A DNA stretch of 64,000 nucleotides from positions 590,061,001 to 590,125,000 of the forward strand of contig CM028132.1 in NCBI GenBank assembly GCA_016271365.2, written 5' to 3'. Every line of letters begins with the position of its first letter. Positions within the stretch are counted from its first letter, which is position 1. Shown piece by piece: positions 1-10,518 of the stretch. The position numbers were made by a program, and so were the translations under genes. Below the pieces are notes generated by a model. It searched no databases, was not told where the DNA came from, and worked only from the letters and a program-made list of their open reading frames with translations. Source of the DNA: Neoceratodus forsteri (taxonomy: Eukaryota; Chordata; Ceratodontiformes; Ceratodontidae).

Positions 1-210
1 GCCTAAAATAAAAATAATTAAAAAACTACCAAAAGGAAAATAAAGATGGGCCTCCCAGGCCAAGCTATGGTAAACTAAGAAAGAAACTGCAGAAAAAAAC
101 TGATTGTGAATGAACAACAAGTAATGCTCAAGCAAGTGAACAGTAGACCAACACTGATTCTTGTAGAACCTCTTCCAGGTTCTGGAAGGGGAAGTAGGGT
201 GGAAAAGTTA

Positions 211-295
211 AGCATAGTGAGGGATCCCTTGGAAGAAACAATATTACTATGGTAATTTTTTTTCTTCAAACCTCAGGAATCCCTTACTATTGCAG
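211..295 (-). repeat. Internal complementary region of DIRS-A
   Basis: Two half-sites abut here. The right half (about 262-295, CAAACCTCAGGAATCCCTTA) is the reverse complement of the outer end of the 5' ITR at 16898-16931. The left half (211-255, with GTGAGGGATCCCTTGG) should complement the missing 3' end. This arrangement lets a DIRS cDNA circularise. The corresponding block in DIRS-B is at 5431-5535, and the flanking sequence GCAGACTA..AAGCAGTACC is shared by both. Confidence 0.75.
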
Positions 296-324
296 ACTAC
301 AAAGCAGTACCTTGGGAGGCTGGG

Positions 325-760
325 GGTTCGATGTGACAACGGCGATCGCCGTTAGGGCGAATGTACATTGCCAAAAATAAAAACAGTGATGTACATTCGC
401 AGCGAGGAAATTCACACCCCCCCCCCCCACTGAAAATAAACTCCAGGGGTGGGGGATGCATGTCAGGGAGGGGGAGAACGGGGGGGAAAAATACAACACC
501 AGCTGAATAGAGCACAAAATATTGTGCTCTTCCCCACCACAGCCAGCCACCCTAGCCACCACGCCACACAGCCAGCTCAGCGGCTTCCCACCTCACCACC
601 CCTCAAATACCTTCCGTCCTCTTCCGGTATCCTGTCACTCTTCCCTTTGCCCTGCCCTTCCCGGTCACTACCCTTTCAGGGTCACTGACCTTACAGGCGC
701 TGAGACTGAGCCGCTCAAATCTGAGTCGCTCATTCTCAGTCACCCTTTTCACTGGATACT
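325..760. mobile_element. 436-bp insertion in DIRS-A with 9-bp target duplication
   Basis: DIRS-B runs uninterrupted from AAGCAGTACC to GAACCTATTT, whereas DIRS-A has extra DNA at the equivalent place. The extra DNA is flanked by an exact direct repeat GAGGCTGGG at 316-324 and 761-769. The insert is GC-rich, has a C-run of 13 at 417-429 and a weakly palindromic start (GGCGATCGCC at 341-350), and contains no convincing ORF. Terminal inverted repeats are not obvious. An 8-9 bp duplication fits a hAT-like non-autonomous transposon or a LINE-mobilised element; I cannot decide between them. Confidence 0.6.
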
Positions 761-769
761 GAGGCTGGG

Positions 770-1545
770 TACAGAACCTATTTAGGGAAAAGGTTCTGCA
801 AAGACAGCAGTGCAAAACTTGGCATCCCTTCTGGACTGCACATCCAGACAATAGTGCTTTGTAAAGGTGTGTACAGTTTTCCAGGTAGCTGCTTTACAAA
901 TCTTTAATAAGGGAATATCCCTTGCAGCTGCCACAGAGGCAGCAGTGTCATGAGTGGAGTGGGCCCTGAGGCCTTGTGGTGGCTGCTTGCCAGATTTAGT
1001 GTAGTAGAATTGTATGCAGGAGACTATTCAGCACGCAGTGGTCCTTTTAGAAGCTGGCCAGCCCTTGCCCACCTCACCATATGCGAGGAATAGCTGTGAT
1101 TGGGAAGATCTGAGGCCTTTTGTGCAGTCCAGATAATAACCAAGTGCCCTCTTAACATCCAGACTGGGGAGCCTCTGTTCACCGGAGTTGGACTTTTCTG
1201 TGAAGAAAACTAGAAGAGTGATGAATTGGTTTAAGTGAAACTCAGACACCACCTTAGGAGGGAATTTCCTGTTAGTCCTAAGGACTACCTTGCCCCTATA
1301 GAAGATAATATAGTTAGGGTCTGTGCAGAGAGCCTGCAGCTCCGACACCCTCCTGGCAGAAGTTATGGCCACCAGGAAAACTGACTTCCAGCTGACATAC
1401 TTCAAGTTTGCATTAACCATCTGCTCAAAGGGAGGCTCCATGAGCCTGGCTAAGCACAGGTTCAAATCCCATGGAGGGACTGGTTCCCTAACAGGGGGAT
1501 ATATAGATGTAGTAGACCGCTAAACAATTTCTTGAAAAATGGGAT
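770..1545 (-). pseudogene. DIRS-A tyrosine recombinase, core and C-terminal part
   Basis: The minus-strand frame 1028-1465 encodes the first part of the catalytic domain, with FLVAITSARRVSELQAL around the first catalytic Arg. The C-terminal part follows at about 790-1020 with AHSTHD, an AATWKTVHTF stretch and HYCLD, which holds the nucleophile Tyr. DIRS-B has AHSTRG at the same place, so here the Arg of the H-x-x-R box has become His, consistent with CpG decay. The enzyme would be inactive. The N-terminal part is separated by the LINE insertion at 1546-3046. Confidence 0.8.
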
Positions 1546-3046
1546 GTGAAGCCAACATTTCAAGTTCAAGTTTATTTCCTGGAAAACCCCATTGAGCATG
1601 CTCATTTACAAGGAGGTCCTGATAGAACAACTATACAGCAGCTAGTAAAAAAGCAGCATAATCTACAATCCAATGCAGTACAACAAGAATGTAATTCACA
1701 GTATAATATCACAAATCAGAGAACAAAAACATATGGTACATAATACTAATCTACCATGAGAAAGTAAGGAAGAAGTTAAAAGAAAGGAGGGGAGTGGGGG
1801 TGGTTGGAGAGGTAAGTGCTTGTGTGCCAACTGATTTATGATGGGGAAGAGTGCTAGCCATTGTTGCAATGGCAATTTTTCTTAAAGGTTTTATTAGCCA
1901 GGGATTTGAAAAAGTTTAGAGAGACTAGTTCTGGTAGCCTAAGTGAGGATTGGATTTTATTGCAAACTGATGGGATGACCTAGATAATAGCACCTCTACC
2001 ATGGGATGTACATACTCTGGGCATGTCCAGCAAAATGAGTGCGCTTTTCCTTAACAAACAGTTACTGTGTGACCTATGAATAAGGGAGGAAGTATAGGAT
2101 GGCAGTGTGTTCAACAAGATTTTTAGAGTCCAGGTGCCAATGTGGAGCATCCGTCTTGTGGCGAGGGAAGTCCAACCTACTACCCGGTAAAGGTCACAAT
2201 GATGCGGTTCTATATGGGACATTTGTTATAAAGCGTATGGCACAATGATAAAGTATACCTAGTTTATGCAGGTTGGTCGCTGTGCTGCAGTTATATATAA
2301 TGTCTGCACAGTCCAATAGTAGGAGGAAGGTGGCATGTACCAGTCTACATGAGGAAGTATTTCTTCACAGAGAGGGTGGTGGACACATGGAACCGCATTC
2401 CTGAGGAGGTTGTGGGGTCTAAAACTGTGGGAGAATTCAAGAATGCATGGGACAGATATAAGGCAATTCTTGTTGGGGGTAGGAAGAAATGGGCTGTTGG
2501 CTAACTAGGATCTGCAGCTTATCCATTAGGTAGGGAAATGGGCAGACTAGGTGGGCCAAGTGGTCCTTATCTGCCGTCAAAGTCTATGTTTCTATATCAG
2601 CACGGAATAAGGATTTGTTCCTATAACAGAATCCTAACCTTGATTTTAATTTGTTGGAATGAAAGTTGATGTGTGTGACAAATGACAATTTGCTGTCCAG
2701 CCAGATTCCCAAGTACTTAAATTTATCCACTACCTCCAGTGAGTCTCCAAAGAGGGTTGTGATGGGTGCGGGTGCAGTCTGTTTACACTGGGGTGCCAAA
2801 GGATGGGTGGGACAAAATACATCACCTTGGTTTTCTTGGTGTTCAATAACAGTTTGGAGCTTATTAGGCTGTGTTGCAGTTGACTGAATCTAACTGCAGC
2901 TCAGCGCATACTTCTGCTTGCGAGAGTTTATATGTAACCAACACAGTATCATCCGCAAAGAAGTGTAGCTTTGAATTGTACATGTTGTTGCCCAGGGAAT
3001 TGATATAGGTGGAGAACAGTAAAGGTCCTAATATAGAACATTTTCC
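1546..3046 (-). mobile_element. Rex1/L2-like LINE 3' portion inserted in DIRS-A
   Basis: Minus-strand fragments encode the end of a non-LTR reverse transcriptase. 2584-2799 gives LEVVDKFKYLGIWLDSKLSF and LKSRLGFCYRNKSLF. 1980-2222 gives HCDLYRVVGWTSLATRR and a following LPSYTSSL, typical of the region C-terminal to the RT of Jockey-superfamily LINEs in fish and amphibians. The 3' end is at about 1546, where the minus strand reads AATAAACTTGAACTTGAA, a short repeated tail. Upstream pieces (2600-3046) carry more RT sequence with stops. A CR1 3' end (2338-2598) is nested inside it. Confidence 0.75.
2338..2598 (+). mobile_element. CR1 LINE 3' end nested in the LINE at 1546-3046
   Basis: On the plus strand it encodes the very end of CR1 ORF2 (RKYFFTERVVDTWNRIPEEV, then EFKNAWDRYKAILVGG). 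The 3' UTR follows, with a block that ends CTGCCGTCAAAGTCTATGTTTCTATA. The same terminal block occurs inverted at the start of other CR1 copies here (18990, 43132, 62625), so its identity is firm. It is severely 5'-truncated, as is usual for CR1. It splits the minus-strand LINE, whose sequence resumes at about 2599. Confidence 0.85.
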
Positions 3047-3540
3047 TGCTACCTGCTGATAAATAGGCAGAAATAGCTGCCAGGTGCACTGTAAGGGTTA
3101 AGGGACCGAGACCCAAAGCCTGTAAATGAACTAGGTGGTCTAAGAGTATAGGTATGTCTGCTTGTAAATGGTGGACCTGCTTAGGAGCACTCCACAGGGA
3201 AAACCTTTTCCATTTGGAAGCACAAGACTTTCTGGTCGCAGGCTTCTTGGAAACCCGACTGAGGACCTTAAGGACCGCCTCAGAAAAATGGAAATCAGAG
3301 TATTTCTAACTCCTCAAGAACCAAGCCATCAAGCTCAGTGACTTGAGGTTCAGAAATGGTACCCTGCCCTGTGACGTGGTCAGAAGATTGTGTCTGTGTG
3401 GAACACGAATGGGCTGTTTGATGGAAAAGGCCAGAAGGAGAGAGTACCAGGATTGTCTGGCCCAGTCTGGGGCAACTAATATGGCTGCAGACTGACTCCT
3501 TAGTTTCAGCAGAACTTGTAACAGCAGAGGGAATGGGAAA
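3047..3540 (-). pseudogene. DIRS-A linker and recombinase N-terminal part
   Basis: The minus strand shows the stretch upstream of the recombinase core. It includes ALSEAVLKVLSRVSKKPATR-like sequence and KWKRFSLWS-like sequence (3190-3300), matching DIRS-B at 6440-6600 where the intact version reads KKTYAAKWKRFSIWG. Further up are the DSPRLGQ-type linker residues shared with DIRS-B around 6740. Stops are present. The segment ends where a MIR SINE is inserted. Confidence 0.6.
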
Positions 3541-3719
3541 GGGAACATTGTTTAACCAGGAGCAGCACACTAAGCTGAAGCTTGTTTCTAGATGCGACCT
3601 GGGAGCACAAAGAAGTTAAGTGACTTGCTCAGGATCACACAGCATGCACCTAGGCAGCTGTGGGATTCAAACCCAGGTCACCAAATCTGCAGCTCAGAGC
3701 CTTAAACCACTGCACTATA
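3540..3719 (-). mobile_element. MIR-type SINE in DIRS-A
   Basis: Read on the minus strand it starts with a tRNA-like head. An A-box-like AGTGCAGTGGTTTA is near 3715 and a B box GGTTTGAATCCC is near 3663-3674. A MIR/CORE-SINE core follows (TGTGTGATCCTGAGCAAGTC, then ACTTAACTTCTTTGTGCTCC). Near-identical direct repeats flank it (GGAATGGGAA at 3530-3539 and GGAATGGAGA at 3721-3730), consistent with a target duplication. DIRS-B has no such insertion at the equivalent place. MIR-type SINEs are mobilised by L2 LINEs, which are also in this window. Confidence 0.75.
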
Positions 3720-3721
3720 TG

Positions 3722-4977
3722 GAATGGAGAGAAGGCGTACAGGAAACTCCCAGACCAGTCTAGAGTCGGGGCATCAATGGGGACTGAGCCCACTGCTGGA
3801 GGCCTGCAACAAAAGAGGGGAGCTGGTAATTCTCTATGGAACTGAACTATTTCTGAACTATTTCTGGTCTGCCACATCTTCTGATGACTGTGGCCAACAC
3901 CTGCTTGTTCAGGACCCATTTGTGATGCCCCCTGGCTGAGGGAATTCACTAGGACATTGTCCTTTCCTGGAAGATGAATTGCTGATAGCTGAACTTTCAG
4001 AGAGCAAGCTAAATGCCAGATCTTCATTGCTTCTATGCACAGCTTTGAAGATCTTGTGCCTTCGTGTTTGTTGATGTAATTCACGGCAGTGTTGCTGTCT
4101 GTCCTAGTCTGGCCTGACTGACCCCTTATGTGGGGACCAATGGACTAGAGGGCAAACAGATTTATTTTGAAGCCAACTGGCTAGTAGCCACGAATCTGGA
4201 CTGGAGGGCAAGAAGGACTGCCCTTAGTTCCAGGAGGTTTAATATGCTCTCTGGACTCCGAGGGGACCACATTCCACTTACTGTTTGGTCACCCAGGTGG
4301 GCACCCCAGCCTAGAAGAGATGCATCCGATGTCAGCATGACTGTGGGAAACTGCTGTTGGAAGGGCACTCCCTTCCTGAGGTTGTCCCTTTATTTCCACC
4401 AGTCTAAAGCTTGCAAGAGGGTTTTTGACACAGGCACCAGCTTTGGGCCCTCAAGTGGTACTGGCTGTTTCTCATTTGGAATTTGGTCCCTGGCACCACA
4501 GCTGTGGTAGAGGCCATATGACCCAGGAGCTTAAGAAAGTGTCTTGCTGACCTTGGTTGGCCTAAGGCGAAGGACTCTGCCAAACTCAGAAGGCGTTCCA
4601 GTCTCTCTTGTGGCAGGAATGCCCTGCCCTGAATGGTATACAGCTCTGCATCTATGAATTCCAGTACAGTACTTGTAATGGTTCTGTCTGGGACTTCTGA
4701 GCATTTATGAGAAATACCAGAGTCTCCAAGGTACTCAAGAGTTAGCTGGAGGCAGTCATTGACTTGGTGGTGTGACCTCTCTGCGACCAGCCAGTCGTCC
4801 AGGTAAGGAAAAACCATTACTCTTTGCCTTCGGAGATGTGCTGCCACTATGGCCAAGCATTTTGTGAACCCTCTGGGAGCAGACAAGAGACTGAAGGGGA
4901 GGGCTGCGAACCGATAATTACCAGAAGGCAACCTGAACCTTAGGTATTTCCTATGATCGGAACTGACTTTTTCTTCT
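3722..4977 (-). pseudogene. DIRS-A reverse transcriptase / RNase H
   Basis: 4404-4931 encodes RT palm motifs (ALPFSLLSAPRGFTKCLAIV, then VFPYLDDWLVAE with the YxDD catalytic pair intact). 4162-4368 encodes the RNase H start (TSDASLLGWGAHLGDQ, LLELRAVLLAL). 3650-4084 continues with MNYINKHEG and IHLPGKDNVLVNSLS, the end of RNase H. The pieces lie in different frames and the N-terminal half of the RT is missing here, because DIRS-B inserted at 4978. The missing part resumes at 10681. Confidence 0.85.
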
Positions 4978-5161
4978 AGTTACTTACCATTGTAACCTTG
5001 TTTCTCCCAGGGGGTACTCCAATATTCATAACTCTTTGCAGTGTGCCTTTAAGGTCAGAATGCCCGGGGATGGAATGCTATGCAAATGATGGAATCATTA
5101 ACATGAGCCACTTTTCAAATGCTGCCACCTATCAACCGCCTACATTCTAACCCTCAGATTT
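4978..5161 (-). repeat. DIRS-B 3' inverted terminal repeat
   Basis: The sequence from GCAGTGTGCCTTTAAGGTC (5037) to CTAACCCTCAGATTT (5161) is the reverse complement of 10519-10640 with scattered mismatches. The outer part, AGTTACTTACC...CCAGGGGGTACTCC (4978-5020), differs from the outer 5' end. It is instead matched, inverted, by the left half of the ICR. Confidence 0.9.
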
Positions 5162-5430
5162 CGTGGACACCTGCAATACAGGGCCCAAAATTTAACTATA
5201 GCAAATTTTTAATTTTAAAATTCCCTACCTAAAAAAACCTCCAACTGGAGGAAGACATGAAAAGTAAAAACTTATCATTAAGAAAAAAATCCCTACACAC
5301 TCCTTATGTCAGAATCACCTGAAAAAGGGCAAACAAGTTTTAATAAAAGTAGAAGTGTGGCATGCAAACACTATGGTACACAGAATACAGAGGCCACTGG
5401 TTCTTAAAACCGGGAGGAGGGAAGGAGAGT
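5162..5430. other. AT-rich spacer between 3' ITR and ICR of DIRS-B
   Basis: About 270 bp with no ORF. It corresponds to positions 1-200 of DIRS-A. I see no further structure. Confidence 0.5.
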
Positions 5431-5535
5431 TATGAATATTGGAGTATCCCCTGGGAGAAACAAGGTTACTATGGTAAGTAACTTTTTCTACTCACCCCAG
5501 GAATACTCCAATATTCCTAACTCTTTGCAGACTAA
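5431..5535 (-). repeat. DIRS-B internal complementary region
   Basis: The left half (5431-5487, TATGAATATTGGAGTATCCC to GGTAAGTAACT) is the reverse complement of the outer 3' end at 4978-5033. The right half (about 5493-5535, ACTCACCCCAGGAATACTCC to CTTTGCAG) is the reverse complement of the outer 5' end at 10633-10677. The joined halves represent the circular junction of the element, as established for DIRS-1-type elements, where the ICR templates completion of the circular cDNA. TTTTCT separates the halves. Confidence 0.9.
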
Positions 5536-5564
5536 AAAGCAGTACCTTTGGAGGAGGGAAGAAC

Positions 5565-7124
5565 CTATTTTGGAAACAGGCTCTGCAGTACAGCTGTACC
5601 AAACCTGGCATCAGCCCTTGCCTGCCTATCCAAGCTGTAATGCTTGACAAATGTGTGTACTGTTCGCCAGGCTGCTGCTTTATAAATATCCACCAAGGGT
5701 ACTTCCCTTGCAGCTGCCAATGTTGCAGCTGTACCCCTTGTGGAATGGGCTCTAAGTCCTGCTGGGGCTTCCTTGCCCACCTTAGAATAACAAAATTGGA
5801 TGCACTGAACAATTCAGTGAGAAATGGACCTTTTAGATGCTGGGTTACTCTTTCTCACATCCCCATAAGTAAGGAAAAGCTGAGTTATATCCTGCCTATG
5901 GGGCTTAATGGTTGTCATGTAGTAGCTCAATGCTCTCTTGACATCCAGGCTATGTAACTTACGCTCACTAGAAGAAGAGTGGTCAGTGAAAAACACTGGC
6001 AAAGTAATAGACTGGTTCAAATGGAAGTCTGAAACCACTTTGGGAAGGAATTTCCTATTTGTTTGAAAGACTACCTTATCCCTGTGGAAGGCAATGTAGT
6101 CCTTTTCAATACACAAGGCCTGAAGCTCACTAATTCTTCTAGCCGAAGTGATGGCCACTAGAAACACTGTTTAACAAGTGACATACTTCAAAGGTGCTGA
6201 GAACATAGGCTCAAAAGGGGGAGCCATGAGCTGAGCAATACAAATATTAAGGTCCCAAGCTGGCACTGGTTCTCTCACCGCTGGGTACATATGTGAGAGG
6301 CCTTTGAAAAAAATTTTAAAAATTGGATTTGATGCTAAGGAAACAGGCTTACCTGCCGAAGCAGAAGCAGAATCTGATGCTAAATGAACCTTCAGTGTAG
6401 CAGGCTGTAAACTTAATGAGTGTAGATAGACTAGGTAGTCCAGCAACCCTGGCACTACACTCCTGTCAGAGCCCCAAATGGAAAACCTCTTCCATTTTGC
6501 AGCATAGGTTTTCTTAGTAGAGGACTTTTTATATCCTCTTAAAACATCCATAACTGACTCAGAGAAATGTAAACCAGCATACTCTAGGTCCTCAAGAGCC
6601 AAGCTTTGAGCCCGAGTGACCTGAGGTTTGGATACAGGAGTCTGCCCTGACTGGAGGTTAGAAGATTGTGCCTCCTGGGAAGGTGTATTGGTTGTTCCAC
6701 TGACATGGACAGCAACAGGGAGTACCATGGCTACCTGACCCAGTCTGGGGCTATCAGGATCACTGTTGCTGGCTGAGACCCGAGTTTCAACAGCACTCTG
6801 TATACCAGGGGAAATACATACAGGAATTTCCCTGAACAATCCAGGGCAAGGGCACCTAGAGGAATCGTGCCCACTGCTGGTGGTCTGCAACAGAACTGAG
6901 GCAAGTGATGGTTCTGATGAGAGGCAAAGAGATCTATTTCTGGAGTGCCCCACCTCCTGAATACAGACTATACCACCTGCCTGTTCAGGTACCATTCGTG
7001 ATGGTCCTGACTGATCCGACTCAGAGCATCTGCCAAAACATTGTCTTTGCCTGGCAGATGAATGGCCTGCAGGGAGGAGCCCAGTGAGTAGGCCAGGGTC
7101 CAAATTTTCATAGCCTCCGTGCAA
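5565..7124 (-). pseudogene. DIRS-B tyrosine recombinase, one frame with two stops
   Basis: The enzyme integrates the circular cDNA by strand exchange. A single minus-strand frame runs from 7124 to 5565, broken only by TAA at 6171-6173 and TGA at 5814-5816. Seen in order: a linker overlapping the RNase H gene, SAM-like N domain around KKTYAAKWKRFSIWG, first catalytic Arg in FLVAITSARRISELQAL, conserved His/Arg box AHSTRG, the KAAAWRTVHTF stretch, and HYSLD with the nucleophile Tyr. All catalytic residues that I can place are kept, so apart from the two stops this is a well-preserved copy. DIRS-A has a sense codon region at the first stop (SWKSVFLVAI). Confidence 0.9.
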
Positions 7125-8521
7125 AGAAGGCTTGATCTTGTTCCCCCCCTTGCTTGTTTATGTAGTACATGGTAGTAGTGTTGTCTGTCCTGACTTGCAC
7201 TACCTTTCCCTGTATCAGTTGTTTGAAAGCGTGCATTGCCAAAAACACTGCCCTGAGCTCCAACAGGTTTATGTGCAGAAGAGTTTCTGCACTTAACCAA
7301 GTGCCTTGGGCAGTGTGCTCTGCTAGATGACCTCCCCAGCCCAGAAGGGATGCATCTGTTGTGAGAATCACTGAAGGAATCTCTTTTTGAAAAGGAATCC
7401 CTTCTCTGAGGTTGGTTTCCTCTTTCCACCATTGAACAGCTTGAATAAATGTTTTTGTTACAGGAACAAGCTTTGACAGGGAATCCTTTCGTCGGCACCA
7501 ATGAATTCTTAGGTGAAATTGGATGCCCCTAATCTGAAACCTGGATCCCAGCACTGTACCTGTTGCAGCAGCCATGTGGCCCAGGAGTTGCAGGAACTGC
7601 CTTGCTGGTCTTGGGACACTGAGCCTGAAGGAGGCTGCCAACTGCAGGATGCTGTTTGCCCTGTCTCTGGGCAAGAATGATCTGCCCACCTTTGCATTCA
7701 ATTCTGCTCCTATAAACTGCAGAATCTGAGAAGAAATCAGAACTGATTTTTCCATGTTTAAAATGAACCCCAGAGACTCCAGCAAATGCTGAGTGAGTTG
7801 GAGGTGCTCTGTTAGCTGTTGTGGTGAATCCCCCACCACTAGCCAGTCGTCTAAGTAGGGGAATACTGAGACACCTTGTTTTCGTAAGTGTGCCACTACC
7901 ACAGTCAGACACTTTGTGAACACCCTTGGTGCTGAAGTGAGACCGAAAGGAAGAGCCGAGAACTGATAGTGTCCTGATTGGAGTCTGAACCTGAGAAACT
8001 TTCTGTAACACTCCCTTATGGGAATGTGGAAATAGGCATCTTTAAGGTCCAATGATGCCAACCAACCCCCCTTTTCGGACTGCTGGCAGAATCAGAGACA
8101 AAGTTACCATTTTGAACTTTGGTTTTGTTAGGAATTTGTTGAGGACCCTGAGATCTAGGATAGGCTGCAGCTCTTCATTTTTCTTTGGTGTAAGAAAGTA
8201 CCTTGAGTAAAGTCCTTTCCCCCTTTGATTCAGTAGTACTGGTTCCACTGCCTTCAGAGAAAGAAGGTGTTTCACCTCTTCTTCCAGCCTTCTGCTTTCT
8301 AGGTGGGAAGCTGGTTTGAAAGCTCCGTTTCTTTGAACAGGGGAGGACTTGAAGTTTAGGGACAGGCCATGACCCACTATTTCCAGAACCCACTTGTCTG
8401 TGGTGATGGTTTTCCAGTTGTGGAGAAAATGAGTCAGCCTGCCCCCTACTGGTAAGGGAGAGGCAGCCTGAATGAAGGAGTCAGGGGTCCTGCTTAGCCT
8501 GGGGCTGAGACGGGGTACCAA
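6968..8521 (-). pseudogene. DIRS-B reverse transcriptase and RNase H
   Basis: RT copies element RNA and RNase H removes it. 8042-8521 holds the RT thumb-side start and fingers (WVLEIVGHGLSLNF, YSRYFLTPKKNEELQPILDL). A frameshift in the C-run near 8065 moves the frame to 7108-8061: SLDLKDAYFHIPI, SALPFGLTSAPRVFTKC, then VFPYLDDWLVVG with the YLDD active site, and QFIGAEL. RNase H follows with LTTDASLLGWGGHLAE (catalytic Asp), INLLELRAVFLAM (Glu) and VRTDNTTTMYYINKQGG (Asp). The end, IHLPGKDNVLADALSR, lies in a third frame (about 7000-7130) and overlaps the recombinase frame, as is usual in DIRS. At least two frameshifts separate it from an active gene. Confidence 0.92.
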
Positions 8522-8535
8522 TGCCTGGCCCCTTG

Positions 8536-10061
8536 CTATGGGTATTGGGGTGCTTGAGGAAGTACCATGGCCTGGTAAAAAAGCCTGGTATGAAATTGTC
8601 TGCCCCTACCTCCCCTACCGAATGGTCTAGAGGAAGTGGAGGGTCTTTCTTTTGTAGAATTACTATGGAAGGTGGCCTTATACTCATCCACCTTCTTCAT
8701 GTAGGCCTCTGTATGGCTGCCAAATAAAGAACTGCCCTCCATAGGAAAATCCAGAGTCTTATTCTGGGTATCCTGTGTTTTGTTTGTGGCTCTGACCCAA
8801 GCAAACCTTCTCTGTGCAATGGTATTTGCCATCCACCTTGTAGCAGTCTCACTGCTGTCTGCTGCCATCTGAAACTGATATTTGGCAGCTTCCAGGCCAA
8901 ACCTAGCTGTTTCGGCCAGGTCTGCCGAAAGAGGAGGAGTTGCTTTTTCAGACATGTCCAGGACAGACTGACAAAGAGCCTTCTGGTACTGTGCTGCATA
9001 AGCCTGATAATTTGCTTGCTTAATGGCCAGAGAGGCTGACAAATAACATTTCTTGGCCATGCTTTCAATTTTCCTAGAGTCCTTCTCTGGAGGGTGAGAG
9101 GCCAGAGGGACCTTTGCCTTATCACAAGCTGCAGCTTGCACCACCCCCTGGTGATCAGGGTGTGAAAATAAAAATTCAGCCCCAGTTCTGTCAAGCTGAT
9201 ACTTTTTGTCCACCCTCTTGTCTAGAGGAGGGACATACCCAGGAGCTTGGAGGAGTTTAAAAAATATCTCTTTTGAAGACTTTATTGATGGGAAGTGAAA
9301 GCTTTTTAGCAGGTGTCAATCCTATCATGTCCAAATATTCAGCCTCCTCCTCATCCTCTACCACTTCAATAGTAGGGATGTCCAAGGCATCAGCAATTTT
9401 CCTAATAAAGGAAAAATGTGAAGAATAATCTTCAGTGGTCCTGGGAGGAGAGCCAAACTCCTGTTCAGGGGAGACCTCAGGCTCTATAGGCTCACCTTCT
9501 TCCTCCTCCTCCTCCTCTGCCTCACGCTGTTCAGGAAAACAGAGTGGGATGGAGGGTGCAGAAGTCTGGACTGGGGACTGTGACACCACAGGCAGCAGAC
9601 CCTGCAATGTTTGCATAATTGTTATTGCTTGTGCAATCTCAGCAGGAGAAGGCACAGTGGCAGGCACTGCAGATGTCCCCTTTTCCACGGGGTTCAGTGT
9701 GCTTTGTCTTTTTCTGTTTATTTTTTTTTTTTTAACAGGAACCAGGGAGCTAGCCGGTTCAGAGGGTCTCTTTTTTACCAGTGTCAGAGGTAGAAATAGC
9801 AGAAATAGTGGTGTCACCCACAGACCCTGAGGGTTTCGGCTGATCAGAGGGACCCTTAAATCTTTTATTTAGTCTATCCAGACATTTCTCTAGAGTCTTT
9901 TCTGGGAAAGATTTACAGATAAGACAGTCAGACTTTAAGTGGTCAAAACCCAAGCAGAAAACACAAACAGAGTGTTTGTCTGCTTTGGCAAAGACTTCAC
10001 CACACTCAGAACAGTTTTTAAAACCGGGTTCACCAGTTCTCTTTTTAGGTTTTTCTGACAT
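8536..10061 (-). pseudogene. DIRS-B gag-like ORF, frameshifted
   Basis: The start is MSEKPKKRTGEPGFKNCSEC at 10061. It is followed by a C-x2-C...C-x2-C...H...C-x2-C zinc-binding cluster (NCSECG, CVFCLG, DCLICK), characteristic of vertebrate DIRS gag. The next part (9257-9817) has a Lys-rich patch and an acidic run of seven Glu. The last (8536-9213) is helix-rich with KVPLASHPPEKDSRKIESMA and ends in a Gly/Arg-rich tail (GRGGRGRQFHTR) likely to bind nucleic acid. The three parts lie in three frames. The same order and tail occur in DIRS-A and DIRS-C, supporting one original gene. Confidence 0.85.
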
Positions 10062-10518
10062 AATGAAGAAAAACCGCAACCGCAATAATAAAAACTTTTA
10101 AAACTTAAAACTTAAATTATATACTATATATATTCGGTTGTGGTCGGTTCAGGAACTGACTGGAAAAACCGAGCAGAACTGGGAACTGATAAAATTTTGA
10201 ACAGAGAATAGCGGTTCAGAACCAAAGTTATCAGTTCTAAAAAATTAAGTTTAAACAGTCAAAATACAGCAAAATGATTGAAAAAAAGACTAAAATTAGC
10301 GTACAAAACCTTGGTTCCTCAGCAATTATCCCAAGAGGAACTGAGAAAACTATACTAAACTAGCTAAATAAACTAACGGTTATAGAAAAACACAAAGATA
10401 AGAGGCAGCAAATTAAAATAATCAAGAAATACTTAAATATTTATGAAAATCAAGGCTTCTTGAGACTAGATGATGAGTAGGAACTCTCTAGGCATCTGGC
10501 CTTGACAGGCGGAGAGAG
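10062..10518 (-). other. DIRS-B 5' leader
   Basis: About 450 bp of AT-rich DNA between the gag start and the 5' ITR, with TATACTATATATATTCGG at 10119-10136 and repeated GGTTC..GAACTGA motifs. No ORF. It probably contains the element promoter, but I see no decisive signal. Confidence 0.45.

Noticed and set aside
3655..3722. A functional tRNA gene
   Set aside because: A and B boxes belong to the MIR-type SINE head; no cloverleaf and followed by the MIR core.
9435..9830. Plus-strand Ser- and Phe-rich ORFs over DIRS-B
   Set aside because: Antisense shadow of the Glu- and Lys-rich gag segment.
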